A DNA stretch of 64,000 bases from contig NC_057866.1 of assembly GCF_019393635.1 (NCBI RefSeq), positions 123,007,897-123,071,896 on the forward strand, written 5' to 3'. Shown piece after piece: positions 49,701-58,389 of this stretch. The stretch comes from Dromiciops gliroides (lineage: Eukaryota; Chordata; Mammalia; Microbiotheria; Microbiotheriidae). Below the pieces are notes generated by a model that did no database searches, was not told the origin of the DNA, and worked only from the letters and a program-made list of their open reading frames with translations. The first letter of the stretch is position 1. Each line of letters starts with the position of its first letter. A program made the translations under genes and the position numbers.

Positions 49701-52460
49701 AATGACATGGTCATTATGTCAGTTAGCTTTGCTGAAATTTTAATTTTATTAATTTTTTGTTATAAGGATCATGTTCATTGGGTATCACTCTAGCCCACTT
49801 TGGGTTCCCCCAAGTATCTGTCCTAGGTTCTCTCTGTACTATTTTACTTGGTGATCTCATGAATTCCCATGGATTCAATTATCATCTCTAAATAGATAAT
49901 TCTCACATCTCTTTAGCTAGTCATAATCTCTCTCTTGACCTCCAGTTTCATATCTCTAACTGCCTTTTGGATATCTCAAATGGATGTCCCATTGGCATCT
50001 TAAGCTTAATTAAATCCGTAACTGAACTCATTGGCTTTCTCCTCAAACCTATCCTATTACTATTGAGGGTACCACCAACCTGTTTATTCTATCTTCAGAG
50101 CATCTTTTGTATATACCCCACCCCCTTCTTCCTGTTACACTGCCACCATCCTAGTGCAAGCCCTTAACACCTCACACCTGGACTCTTGAAATAGCCAATT
50201 GGTTGGTCTTCCTGCCTCAACTCTCCTTACTACAGTATATTCTCCACTCAGCGGTCACCCTCCTAGTCAACAAACTCCCCTGGCTCCCTATTATTTCTAT
50301 GATTAAATATAAAATTCTGTTTTTAAAGTCCATCATAACCTGACCTCTTCCTAGATCTCTAGGCTTCTTTATACCTTACTCTTCTCCACATATACTGTCC
50401 TCCTTGTTCTTCCTTGAATAGGATATTTCACCTTTGGATTCTATGCATTTTCTTTGTATATTTCCCAGGCTTGGAACTCTCTCCCTTCTCATCTTAATCT
50501 CTTAGCTTCCTTCAAATTTCAGCTAAAGCCTCAATTTTGCAAGAAACCTTTCCCAGTCCTCCTTAATCTTATTGCCTTCCCGATGATGTAATCTCTATAA
50601 TTTATCCCTTATCTATTATGTTTGTAAATAGTTGTTAGAATGTCATCCTTATTAGACTGGGAGCTCATTGAGAGCAGAGACTATTTTTCTTTCCATTCTT
50701 TGTATCACCAGTACTTAGCATAGTGCCTTACACATAGTAGGTGCTTAATAAATGCTTGTTCACTGACTGTGGTAGGGAAGTATAGCTAGAAAAGACTGAA
50801 GTAAAAACAAAAGGCTTCAAGATAAGACTTGAAGGATGCTAGAAAGTGGAGATGAGAAGGGAGAGAGTTCTAGGCATTCAGAAGAGACAGAAAATGCTTG
50901 TAGTCCAGAAGTAAAGAATCATGTTCGAGGAAAAGCAAGAAAGCCAGTATCACTGGATCATAGAATATGTGGAGAGGATTAAGATATAAAAAGCCTGGAA
51001 AGGTAGGAAGAAGCCAAGTTATGAAAGACTTTGAACACCAACAGAGGATTTTATATTTGATCCTGGAAGTAACAGGGAGTCACTGGAATTTATTGATTAA
51101 GAGGGTGAGGAGACTTGGGGCAGGGAGACCCACCAGTAAGCCATTCCAAGAGTCTAGGTGTGAGGTGATGAGGACTTGCACCAGGATGATGGCAGTATCA
51201 AAGGAGAAGAGATGCTCTGAAGATAGGATCAACAAGACACCAACAGATTGGATATGGGGGGGGGGGGTGAGAGAGAATGAGGCCTTGAAGATGACACCTA
51301 GATTGTGAGTATGGGTAACCAGGAAGATGGTAGTATCCTCGACAGTAATAGAGAAGTTAGGAGGAGAGGAGGGTTTGAGGGAAAAGATAATGATTTCAGT
51401 TATGGACTTGTTGAGTTTTAGATGTCTATGGGCCATCCTGTTTGAAATGTCCAAAAGGCAGCTAAGATATGAAATTGCAGGTCAGCAGAGAAATTAGGGC
51501 TTGATAAACAATTCTAAGAACCATCTGCTTAGAGATAAAAATTGAGTCCATGGAAGCTCATGAAATCACCAAGTGAAATAGTATAGAAGCACTTAAAATT
51601 CTTTATGGAACAGAGTAAAAAAATCAGCCATGGAACTACTGGGTGGCTTTAATATGAACTTCGATTAATGTTCAGAATCTCAACATTTTTCAGAAATCCT
51701 AAATATAATTAAATTTTCGGTAGTAATCACATTTTTTTAAGACAAAAAGGGAGGAGGTTTTAAGTCCCTTTGCCTATTATTTTTGCAGGCCCATGCAGAA
51801 AAGCATAGGTTAATAATATGGGTACTAATACAATATTCACACATCTTCTTGAGAGGATTTTTAAAAAACCGTTTAAACTACACATTAGGAGATATAGGAT
51901 GCCTTTATTTCTAGCCCAAGAGGATCCCCTTATGGACTGGGATTGTCTCGGAAACCCGAGGAGGCGGGAGGGTGGAGACTGGAATGACAAGACGGGGTGG
52001 GGAGGCAGGCTGACATCCCGGGGACAGCTGATGGTGGTGGAGCTGGGGGTGTTTAGCCGCAGGGCCTCCGGGGTGCGAGTTATATTTACACGCAACTTTG
52101 ACAAGCTTTTCTCCTTCAACGGTCCGGCTCCCCCTCTCCTCCCGGGGCCCCGGGGACGGATCGCCCCCTCCCTCTCTCCCTGAGGCCTCGCTGCGCAGCT
52201 CCGGGCCCCCCGGGGCAGACGGCTGGTCCCGGGGAGGAGGGGGAAGGGGGAGGAGGGATGGCTGGGCCCTAGACTCCGGGGGAGGCGCGGCGGGCAGGTC
52301 CGGGAGGGGAAGGCAGATGCGGCTTCCCGACCCCTTCCCTCCCGGGGAAGCGCCCCCTCCCCGCTCCATCCCAGGCAGCAGCTCCGGGGCAAGGCCGCCT
52401 CCAAACGCCCACAGGACTGACCTGCTCGGCCGCCGCCGCCGCCGCTGCCGTGGCCGCCAT
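31596..52460 (-). CDS. SGCB: SGCB, beta-sarcoglycan, complete coding sequence in six exons
   Basis: Exons 52460-52422, 45496-45287, 43944-43759, 42993-42802, 42441-42310 and 31799-31596 join, all in phase 0, into 320 codons plus TAG (human: 318 residues). The protein is a type II membrane subunit of the sarcoglycan complex in the dystrophin-glycoprotein complex of striated muscle sarcolemma; loss in humans causes limb-girdle muscular dystrophy (LGMDR4). Visible are an alanine-rich N-terminus, a charged cytoplasmic segment, one membrane segment (about residues 66-90), an extracellular domain with N-glycosylation sequons near 160, 213 and 261, and the C-terminal cysteines C290, C292, C309 and C316 that pair in sarcoglycans. 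Introns are about 6.9, 1.3, 0.77, 0.36 and 10.5 kb, all GT-AG. No break is seen, so the gene looks functional. Confidence 0.97.
33068..33160 (+). mobile_element. 5'-truncated WSINE1-type SINE
   Basis: Only the 3' half (from TTCAGCCTCATACACTTG) is present, flanked by ACAGATTTAA at 33058-33067 and 33171-33180. Confidence 0.85.
33966..34430 (-). mobile_element. LTR-like or retroposed segment ending in poly(A)
   Basis: On the minus strand it has CCAAT boxes, a TATA-like ATAAAACTC, AATAAA at 33993-33988 and an A run 12 nt later. This fits an old LTR or a retroposed transcript. The 5' end and target duplication are not clear. Confidence 0.35.
34468..34780 (-). mobile_element. Retroposed polyadenylated insert of unknown parent
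   Basis: Minus strand: ATTAAA at 34494-34489, 11 nt, then an A run (34477-34468). The body is not a known repeat to me. A processed pseudogene or mRNA 3' end is possible; no duplication found. Confidence 0.35.
35485..35655 (-). mobile_element. L1 3'-end fragment
   Basis: TTCCCAATTACATGTAAAGAC, GTGCAATCATGCAAAACAT and CATTAGTCATGTTGTGAA are complements of the L1 3' tail. Confidence 0.75.
36369..36770 (-). mobile_element. Probable solitary LTR
   Basis: Minus strand: CCAAT-type AGCCAATCAA, a purine-rich GC-containing middle, CCAATAAACCCTTAAA (signal near 36436) and an end CTGGGGGAACA. No internal retroviral sequence. Right boundary approximate, old fossil, family unassigned. Confidence 0.5.
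36868..37205 (+). mobile_element. Ancient MIR3-like SINE split by a younger SINE
   Basis: ATGGCATAACAGACAAAGTA before and ACCTTGGACAAGTTACTTAA to AGACTAGATGGTCTCTGAA after the insertion make one old element. Confidence 0.7.
36914..37070 (+). mobile_element. WSINE1-type SINE, subfamily B
   Basis: AAGAGTCAAAGGATG (36899-36913) and AAGAGTCAAACGATG (37071-37085) flank a full copy with an (AAAAAC)n tail. Confidence 0.93.
37845..39690 (+). mobile_element. L2 tract (3' part of ORF2 and 3' UTR), several pieces
   Basis: GATGATCTCATCAGTTCCCA, CAATTACTATCTCTATGCAG and CATCTCAAACTCGGTATATC fit L2 ORF2; GGCATTCAAAATCTTTCCTA and later phrases fit its 3' UTR. At least two copies overlap, with a SINE at 39049-39191. 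Confidence 0.75.
39049..39191 (-). mobile_element. WSINE1-type SINE, subfamily B
   Basis: Perfect 15-bp duplication GAGTGTACATTTTTT at 39034-39048 and 39192-39206. Confidence 0.93.
40200..40750 (+). mobile_element. L1 3'-region fragment
   Basis: ATACCAATTAGATTGGCAAA, ACCATTCTGGAAATCAATTT and GAAGCAGAACCAGGAGA are typical of marsupial L1 3' sequence. Confidence 0.75.
40839..41104. mobile_element. Mariner-like non-autonomous element
   Basis: Long inverted ends: AAGGGTTTCCCAAAAGTCTT and, reversed, CAGGGTATCCCAAAAGTCTT, flanked by TA dinucleotides. The interior includes a SINE-like TTTTACAGATGAGGAAACTG. Confidence 0.7.
41130..41235. repeat. TATG/CACA microsatellite
   Basis: Degenerate alternating purine-pyrimidine run inside L2 sequence. 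Confidence 0.75.
41390..41665 (+). mobile_element. L2 3' end
   Basis: CTGTCCTGGAATACAACG and GACATGCTTAATAAAAGTTTG match the L2 tail. Confidence 0.65.
42310..42441 (-). CDS. SGCB: SGCB coding exon 5 (ectodomain)
   Basis: Forty-four codons (210-253) begin ITSNATSDLNIKVDGRAIVR and end VGGNVELKA. The sequon NATS is at 213. The acceptor TTTTTTCAG precedes 42441 and the donor GTAAGT follows at 42309-42304. Confidence 0.96.
42570..42740. repeat. Second copy of the mariner-element interior, no terminal repeats
   Basis: GGGAATTTTGTAGGG, AGAAATTGAGCAACAAAGAG and ACCAAAGGAAATATAACCC align with 40885-41052. It lies in SGCB intron 4, about 60 bp after exon 4 in gene order. Confidence 0.6.
42802..42993 (-). 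CDS. SGCB: SGCB coding exon 4 (ectodomain)
   Basis: Sixty-four codons (146-209) begin IVFQQGTTKLSVEKNKTS and end NVQKASTER. The sequon NKTS falls at residue 160. The acceptor is CTAAAG before 42993 and the donor GTATGG at 42801-42796. Confidence 0.97.
43759..43944 (-). CDS. SGCB: SGCB coding exon 3 (end of membrane helix, start of ectodomain)
   Basis: Sixty-two codons (84-145) begin ITLVIWAVIRIGPNGCDS and end VITGNNQP. The acceptor is TTTTTTAG before 43944 and the donor GTAAGT at 43758-43753. C99 is the first ectodomain cysteine. Confidence 0.97.
44124..44286 (-). mobile_element. WSINE1-type SINE, subfamily A
   Basis: ATAAAAGACTTTT (44111-44123) and ATAGAAGACTTTT (44287-44299) flank it. Confidence 0.9.
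44855..45130 (+). mobile_element. Ancient MIR3-like SINE pair
   Basis: GCAGCACAGTGCAACAGAAAG to AATGACCTAATGAATTTCC, then a second partial head; diverged MIR3-type text. Confidence 0.55.
45134..45182 (+). repeat. Direct repeat copy 1
   Basis: CCCCAGGCAACTGCAATAAC to GGGCTGAAAAACAAT; matched at 46451-46502. Confidence 0.75.
45287..45496 (-). CDS. SGCB: SGCB coding exon 2 (cytoplasmic segment and start of membrane helix)
   Basis: Seventy codons (residues 14-83) begin QSSNGPVKKSMREKAVERRN and end LLFILAVINLI. The acceptor is CTAG before 45496 and the donor GTGAGT at 45286-45281. It holds the basic cytoplasmic region and most of the single transmembrane helix. Confidence 0.97.
45880..46430 (-). 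mobile_element. L2 ORF2 fragment, minus orientation
   Basis: GACTTGAACTAGGGTGGTGG and CTGGGTAACTAGAAAGAGGG are complements of the L2 RT 3' region. Confidence 0.65.
46451..46502 (+). repeat. Direct repeat copy 2
   Basis: CCCCAGGTAACTGTAATAAC to GGGCTGAAAAACAAT, 1.3 kb from copy 1. Confidence 0.75.
46500..47250 (+). other. Unassigned insert with LTR-like TATA and AATAAA spacing
   Basis: CTATAAAAAC near 46697 and AATAAA near 46762 on the plus strand are spaced as in an LTR, but no ends, duplications or retroviral coding sequence are visible. Confidence 0.25.
47735..48200 (+). mobile_element. Two L2 3'-region pieces
   Basis: CTCCTTGAGGGCTTAACTTG ends an L2 tail near 47870; a second piece (47915-48200) has TTCTTTATAACTTGGCCTC. 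Confidence 0.65.
48599..48746 (+). mobile_element. WSINE1-type SINE, subfamily A
   Basis: AATGAGAGGAT (48587-48597) and AATGAGGGGAT (48747-48757) flank it. Confidence 0.9.
49221..49374 (-). mobile_element. WSINE1-type SINE, subfamily A
   Basis: Perfect 17-bp duplication CATAACCTTTTACTGTT at 49204-49220 and 49375-49391. Confidence 0.93.
49480..49640 (+). mobile_element. L1 3'-end fragment
   Basis: GCATAAATTGTGGTATATGA and TCCATGAGTTAATGTAGAC resemble the L1 3' region. Confidence 0.5.
49795..50770 (+). mobile_element. L2 (end of ORF2 and 3' UTR)
   Basis: GGTGATCTCATGAATTCCCA through CTGGGAGCTCATTGAGAGCA to GGTGCTTAATAAATGCTTGT, in L2 order. Forms an inverted pair with 50810-51560. Confidence 0.8.
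50810..51560 (-). mobile_element. L2, minus orientation
   Basis: The minus strand near 51100-51450 encodes an L2 RT-like stretch (NLGVIFKASFSLTPPPHIQS). The G run at 51257-51267 interrupts it. Confidence 0.75.
52422..52460 (-). CDS. SGCB: SGCB coding exon 1 (alanine-rich N-terminus)
   Basis: The exon encodes MAATAAAAAAAEQ and ends at a CAG|GTCAGT donor (52421-52416). The alanines are encoded by a GCG/GCC run, as in the human gene (MAAAAAAAAEQ). The start codon lies inside a TISU motif (52453-52464) within a CpG island, which supports this ATG as the true start. Confidence 0.95.
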
Positions 52461-52464
52461 GTTC
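52453..52464 (-). promoter_or_regulatory. SGCB: TISU element at the SGCB start codon
   Basis: The minus strand reads GAACATGGCGGC, an exact match to the TISU consensus SAASATGGCGGC (translation initiator of short 5' UTRs, also a YY1-type site). It directs initiation on mRNAs with very short leaders and takes part in transcription. The match is seen; its use here is inferred. Confidence 0.75.
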
Positions 52465-52581
52465 CCACTCCGCCGGCCGCCGCTGCCAGCCCGAGGCAGT
52501 GCCCTCAGCCCCCGCTCGCCCCCCGCCGCTCGCGCCTGCGCCTGCACCCGCGCCTGTGCCCCGGCGGCGAGAGCGCGCGCG

Positions 52582-52591
52582 GCGCGTGCGC
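52582..52591. promoter_or_regulatory. NRF1-like motif upstream of SGCB
   Basis: GCGCGTGCGC matches the NRF1 core (GCGCRTGCGC) about 120 bp upstream of the SGCB ATG. Such motifs also arise by chance in CpG islands. Confidence 0.35.
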
Positions 52592-53399
52592 GCAGCCCCC
52601 GCTGTGCCCGGGCTCTGGAGGGTGGGACCAGCAGGGCGGAGGAGGCTTCTGCCCGGTCCCGCAGCTGGACCTCGCAGTTAGGGCCTTGCAGAGGCCTCCT
52701 CCTGCTCCCCAGCCCAGGCCAGGAAGGAGGACCCCGGCCGTCCCCTCGCCCTGCCACCACCGGGGTGGCCTGCGTGGTGGGGCTGGGGGCCTCCCAGAGG
52801 TGGGTGAACTCCTGGACAGACGCCAAATACACCGGATCCCGTGGGTTGGTTATCGGGGCAGCGGTGGAGCAAAGCGATGCTTTCAGCCCCGACGGGCACA
52901 TCAGCATGTGCTAGGGAAGGAACTTGTGTATTGGTATCACCTTTGTTTCCGCATCAATTTTCCCCTCCCTACCCCGAGACCCCTCCCTTGTGACCGATTT
53001 AGAAAGAAAAGTAAAAGCTCAAAACCGAATCAATAACGAACGCAATATTTCCCATCTGTAGTTCACTCTCTTCCCTCCTCTTCCCATGCAAATAAGGGAG
53101 TCCCTATTCTCATCTCTTCTTGGGGCCAAGCTTGCTTATTACCACACAGCGTTCAGTTTAGTTATTTAAGAGCCTATAAATTTCCTTCAGCATCTATGTA
53201 GCTTTGTGTGTGTCACTGAGAGAAGAGGACCGGTAGTTTGGAAAACAAAAAACAAAAAACACACAACCCTATTGTCCCATTCCTGATATAATCCATGAGC
53301 CTAGGCTTACTTTTCATGGTGTGGAGGGGGTGGTAAATAAGGAAGGCAGCAATAATAAAATAGAAAGTTTACAGATAAATGACTCATAAAGATATTTAC

Positions 53400-53580
53400 T
53401 AATGGGTGGTGGAGTAGGAAGAACTTTGAACTTAATAGTCAAAGAACGTGGGTTTGAATCCTGGATCTGCTAATAACCACCAGGTGTGTGACCTTGGTTA
53501 AGTCACCTAACATCTTGGTGCCTCAGTTTTCTCAAGTGAAATGATGGAGTTTGACTAGATGATCTTTAAGAACTCTTTCT
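53400..53580 (+). mobile_element. Ancient MIR3-like SINE
   Basis: GTGTGACCTTGGTTAAGTCA and GACTAGATGATCTTTAAGA. Confidence 0.65.
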
Positions 53581-54072
53581 GCTGTACTATTATCATAGTC
53601 TAATGGTCCTCTTGAAAAAAGTGAAATGGTCAGTAACAAATAAGGTGCAAAAATCTGGGTAGACAGCTATTTGATCTCAGCAATATCGGTGAGAATATAC
53701 CCATAACCAAAGTGTAATTGTTTCCTGTTAACTTCTTCATTTCCAGGGCAGTAAATTGTCATCAAGAGGAAGGCAGAAGGTTGGGTCTCTTCCTCAAGGC
53801 TTACTCTTGACTTCTGATTTCTGGTGCTTTTGTCTTGCTCTACCTTGTGCTCCTTGAATCTAAACTCATTTTCCTTAGCTAATTGGAACTGGTTGCCTCT
53901 TTCCACTTCTACCTTGATCTTATAGTTTTCAGATCTTTGACTTGTCCTTGATCTTCCAGATACCACAGACTTAATCTCAGTTTTGACCTGATAGGTTGAC
54001 TTACTCCTGACAGTTGAACTCCCTAGCTTTTGCCTTGATCTTTGAATTTCAGAGCTCTTTGCTTGTTAACTT

Positions 54073-54212
54073 TTTTTTTTTTTTTTGCGGTGCAATGAGG
54101 GTTAAGTGACTTGTCCAGGGTCACACAGCTAGTGTCAAGTGTCTGAGGTCACATCTGAACTCGGGTCCTTCTGAATCCAGGGCTGGTGCTTTATCCACTG
54201 TGCCACCTAGCT
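54073..54212 (-). mobile_element. WSINE1-type SINE, subfamily A
   Basis: GCTTGTTAACTT at 54061-54072 and 54213-54224. Confidence 0.9.
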
Positions 54213-54284
54213 GCTTGTTAACTTGTTAACTAGAAGGTAGAAATTTGAAGTGAAGTGGTGAAAAAATTTGGGGGCAGTAGGAAG

Positions 54285-54450
54285 TCTTATCACAGAATTG
54301 TAAACATCATAACTGGAAGGGACCTCAACTCCTTCATTTTACAGATAAGGAAATTAAGGCCTACAGAGATGATGACTTGCCCCAAATCACAGAGTGACAT
54401 AGTAGTGTCAGGATTGGAATGCATATCTCCTGAGTCCCAGTCTTCCCAGT
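54285..54450 (+). mobile_element. Ancient SINE
   Basis: CATAACTGGAAGGGACCTCA, TTACAGATAAGGAAATTAAG and CACAGAGTGACATAGTAG. Confidence 0.55.
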
Positions 54451-54667
54451 ACTGGTCCTTAAAGATCACATACTGGGTCTTTTCTTTAGTAATATGTGCT
54501 ACTGCAAATATACCATATTTATATGTGCTAAAATGGCATGCTAGTGCTGTTAAATTGTTCTACAGGAAAAAAAAAAGGTTTACTGCTACATGTTGCAATT
54601 ATGACATCAGAGCTAAAATAGTGAATCATATTCTTTTCATTCTTTCTCTTTTGTCAGTTGTATATAT

Positions 54668-54844
54668 CAGTAGTGTCAAATAGAAAGGGAGCTACCAAAT
54701 TGTATATAAGGATCCTTTTGGGAAGCATACTGACTTAGAAACCACATGTTGCCATTGTTTTATTGTTTTATTTATTAATTATTTCCCAATTTGATTTTAA
54801 TCTGTTCTGGTGAAATAGAGTCTGCAGTGGATTTGGCACCTCTG
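54668..54844 (+). mobile_element. hAT-type MITE, copy 3
   Basis: Ends CAGTAGTGTCAAA and GGCACCTCTG. Flanking octamers GTATATAT and GTGTATGC differ only by transitions. Interior is the reverse complement of copies 1 and 2. Confidence 0.65.
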
Positions 54845-55884
54845 GTGTATGCTATATTTACTTTTTTTGAAATGATTTAATTTTAATTTTCAACTTCATA
54901 TATGACTTGTAAATCACATATAAAATATATGTTTCCTGAAAGATTAGTAAGAAATGTGGTTTGAATAATCTCACTTCTAAAGCAGGCCATGAAAAATCAG
55001 TCAAATTCCATTCAGTTAAATTGCTTGAAGATAGCCAAAAAAATGTGGATTCCAAAAGTCTTAGTTGTATTCATACTCAATTTTAAACTCTGCTTGGACT
55101 CATCAATATTGGTGTACAAAATATCTTCAGATATGTGGAACTGTACAAGATCTTATCTTTATCTCATATCCCTAAAATATTGTTCATCCTGCATCAGCAC
55201 ATTCATTTGTGTAAAAACTAAAAGCTTTAAGGATATGTTTGGATTTTACATGTTTCAAGTATTTTGGTATTTCTAGATCACTTGAGTTATGTTAGAGGTA
55301 TGCAGTGGTATGGAAACATATCTTCTTCTCTATTCATATATACAAAATTAGGAATATTAATTATTCCATCAAGGAGCATAGAATAATTTGTGTTCAGAAT
55401 ATGTAATCCAGTTCTATTTTTTAATTAGAAAATACAAGTGGCTGATAAACAGTATTATAACCAGGACTTCACATTAACTGAATTGTCAACCTTGAATTGG
55501 AATGGATAATATTATATTCATTTACTTAATCCAGAACCTAAACTGAATATTATTTTATTGAATTACAAAGTCTCCTCCCCTCACCCAAAGTAATCACAAC
55601 CTAGTTCAAAACAGTTGAAACTTCCTCTCCACCAAGACACAAACATCTATTTTCTAAAACTACTGAACTAGAGCAAAATTATCCAAACAAAATCTGTACT
55701 GAATATTCCATCTGTTTTGAGTTCCTTGTTGGTATCCCTAAATTTCATTATGAAAAAACACTTATTTATCCTCTATTCCAAAGGGCACTGGATATGAAAT
55801 ATGGACCCTGTCCTGAAGTTTTTAATCTAGTTGAGAAAAATAGATTAGAGAATAAAAATTACAAGATAGGATTGCTGAATTGGT

Positions 55885-56250
55885 TGTTGTCTTTCTTCTG
55901 AAGAGGACCAAAATGACATGACAATGTTGAAGTCAAGGTACACTGAGTCCCACTGTGGCTGATCAGACCAATATGAGCTCAGAATGTTCTACCACAGGTC
56001 AAGCACAAATAGTACACATGAATATTTGGAGTGGAGATGTCTCTAAATTTATGCATCTCATTTCTTTTGAACTACTGAAATTTTGTTTCGCTCATAGATC
56101 ACAGTACCTTCCTTTGTGGGCTTGCCATGCATGGTGGTCCTTTGCCAGTGTCTCCCATGTCACACAATAGCTTCCAAAGTTGTTCAGAAAGACTTTGAGA
56201 GTGTCCTTGTATCACTGTGATGCAAGGATATGCTGAATACTACGGGTAAT
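55885..56250. repeat. Unassigned interspersed repeat
   Basis: TCTGAAGAGGACCAAAATGA, GGCTGATCAGACCAATATGA and CTCATAGATCACAGTACC belong to a repeat I recall from marsupial DNA but cannot name. Its start resembles the tail of 12497-12784. Confidence 0.45.
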
Positions 56251-56834
56251 AAATGCTCTGACATTTTATATTAGACAAACATGTTCCATTTTGGATTTTT
56301 TGTCATGAAACGAATGTGAAATTTAGTCCATTATTTCTCTGAGGATGTTAAGATTTTGACTGAGAAACAGTTTAATGAAGAGAATATTCAGCTCTACCAT
56401 AGGATTAGACATTTCACTTTGATATTTGTGAATATTTCAAGATTGTGAAACAATGGAATGGAGGGAAGCAAATTTTTAAAAAATAAAATTAAAACCATTT
56501 TTTGAAGAGTGCTATTTGTACATCTACAAATCTTTTGTTTTTTTCTATGAATAAGCCAGTCCTGGTTGCATGGGAAATAAACTTGTTTTCACCAAATTCA
56601 CATTGTTTTCACACTCCTTTTTAAAAAGGCATATCATTAATATGAACATCTTTATAGATCTTTTCTAATTTTAATTTCTCTCAACTCTTACAAAAAGTAT
56701 ATTTGTGTTAAAATATTATTTAGTATGAACCTCAGCATATATGTCTTTACTATATGGACACAATTCTGTTCTTTTGCTACACAAAAAAGATCAGGAAGAG
56801 AGGAGGATTTAGAAATGTACTTTGAGTTTGCATA

Positions 56835-57164
56835 CAGTAAAACCTCACCAGTTCAAACAAATTGTGTAAGGATCTAAATTAGCGAAGAGTCAGAATTGCA
56901 GAATATTTGACAAACGGTTTAATACTTTCAAGTACGTAAAGTAACAAAATTAATAGACTTGCTAAGCAGGGGAACCATCTTAAAAGACCAGATAAAAATG
57001 GTATGCCATCTAAAGAGCTGAGGGTGTTTGAAATTTTTTTTTCTTAATTAAAACAATTGCCCTGCACTATTGTTTGGAATTTTAAAAAAAGATTATGTCA
57101 AAGTCTTGTCTTAATTTTCACAGTTTTTGAATTAAGTTGACTCTGAATTAATGAGGTTTTACCA
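56835..57164. mobile_element. Pogo/Tigger-like non-autonomous element
   Basis: Inverted ends CAGTAAAACCTCACCAGTTC and (reversed) TGGTAAAACCTCATTAATTC, differing by transitions, with TA on both sides (56833-56834, 57165-57166). 330 bp, no transposase frame. Confidence 0.7.
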
Positions 57165-58389
57165 TATAAGTAACTTTTTATACCATTAAAACCTGTCCAA
57201 ACCTGTGAAGTTATCCTTCATGTATGCTCATCTTGGAACCCCCAAAGCCATCCATCTGCACCCAAAAAAACAAGGCAAGAGAAAACTTAAGTAAGGCTAT
57301 AACTTTTTGGTCAATGGTGATTTCATGTGCATCACTGACAACTTTGCCTAGATCAATCAGGGAGGTGATTCCTGGGACATAGTCCTCTCATACTGACAAT
57401 GTCTTGCTCATTCCATTGGTTTAAGTGGTTGGAGGAAAGATTTGCTGACTTAGTGAGGGAGATCTCAAGAAGGATTGAATTAGATTTTGAGGTAACATCG
57501 GCTTTCTCCTCTAGTTTCATGGCAAAGTTTTCATGTTAGGATATCACAGGAGCTCAGATTTGGAAACTTTTTCTCTTTAGAAGTACCTTTTGGGAGAATT
57601 ATCTCCCAAAGTGTTTTAGGATAGCATTAAGGGATATTGAGATGGCAACTTATAACAGTTTCTTTCCTCATTAAAGCCCTGTCCCTCTAGTTGTCCAGAT
57701 TCCCCTTACCCTTCAGCGAGCTGTTCCAGCTAAAACAGAAAGCATAGGTGTAAGGGGATGGAGAATGGGTCCGAACATAGTGACTTTCCGGTGCTTCCTA
57801 AGAGCCGAACCAATTACTAAGCTGTAAAATACAACTTGAATTTCTGGTGCTTAATTAAGGCCATGGTGTTTTCTCCCAATACCCAGAACCTGAAATAGGG
57901 GAGAAGAGGCTGAATTTAGGATGTAGGAGGAAAAAGTTCCACTTGAACGTTTCTGACTTGGACTTCTGTTCCGGTGCTCTGCTTAGTTGCTCTTTAGTAC
58001 CTCTTGCTTTGTGAAGTATAGGACGTGACCTTCCTCTGTATCCAGATTCATGTCATGCCTTTCTGCACCACAGTGTCTTCTGGATCCAGCTTCCGGTGTC
58101 AATTCCCGACGACATTAGGAGTTCATCTCAATATCCTTGTTGTCTTGGGTCTGCTCTTTCCCCTTCAGAAAGCAGCAGCACTAGTAGTAGCACCAAAAGC
58201 ATTAACAAAAACAAGAACAGCAGTGGCATGGTAGGCAAGTTCAGAACAGAGTTCCCCCTTCCGGCTTCTAGTCTAAGAAAACAAGGGGCTGAATGGCTTG
58301 AGAAACCAGGGGATGAGGGGTGGGAAAGGGTAGGGAGAGAGGGGAAGGGAGGGGAGGAAGAGAAAGCGTTGCTACAACTGAGAGCTGCC

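Larger units (their letters stand above)
45497..52421 (-). other. SGCB intron 1, 6.9 kb
   Basis: This intron carries L2 pieces in both orientations, including an inverted pair at 49795-51560, two WSINE1-type SINEs, a short L1 3' fragment, and an unassigned insert at 46500-47250. The stretches 45500-45880, 47260-47730, 48210-48590 and 51570-51930 show nothing I can name. The right end lies in the CpG island. Confidence 0.7.
51940..52870. promoter_or_regulatory. SGCB: CpG island / SGCB promoter
   Basis: A sharp rise in GC and CpG content covers SGCB exon 1 and both flanks, in contrast to AT-rich surroundings. It has GC-box-like runs and no TATA box near 52460-52520, typical of a housekeeping-type promoter. 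Long open frames here on both strands are by-products of GC composition. Confidence 0.85.
52592..58380. other. SGCB-SPATA18 head-to-head intergenic interval
   Basis: Divergent interval of about 6 kb. It holds old SINE remnants (53400-53580, 54285-54450), one WSINE1-type SINE, a hAT-type short element, an unassigned repeat (55885-56250) and a pogo-like element. The stretches 52990-53390, 53590-54050, 54870-55870, 56260-56830 and 57170-58000 show nothing nameable. No intervening gene was recognised. Confidence 0.65.

Noticed and set aside
51080-51454. 124-codon minus-strand frame
   Set aside because: It is an L2 RT fragment with a G run through it.
52098-53036. 312-codon plus-strand open frame (and 212- and 185-codon minus frames) in the CpG island
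   Set aside because: Low-complexity Pro/Arg/Ala/Gly/Ser composition in every frame, overlap with SGCB exon 1, and no homology I recognise. These are GC-composition artefacts.
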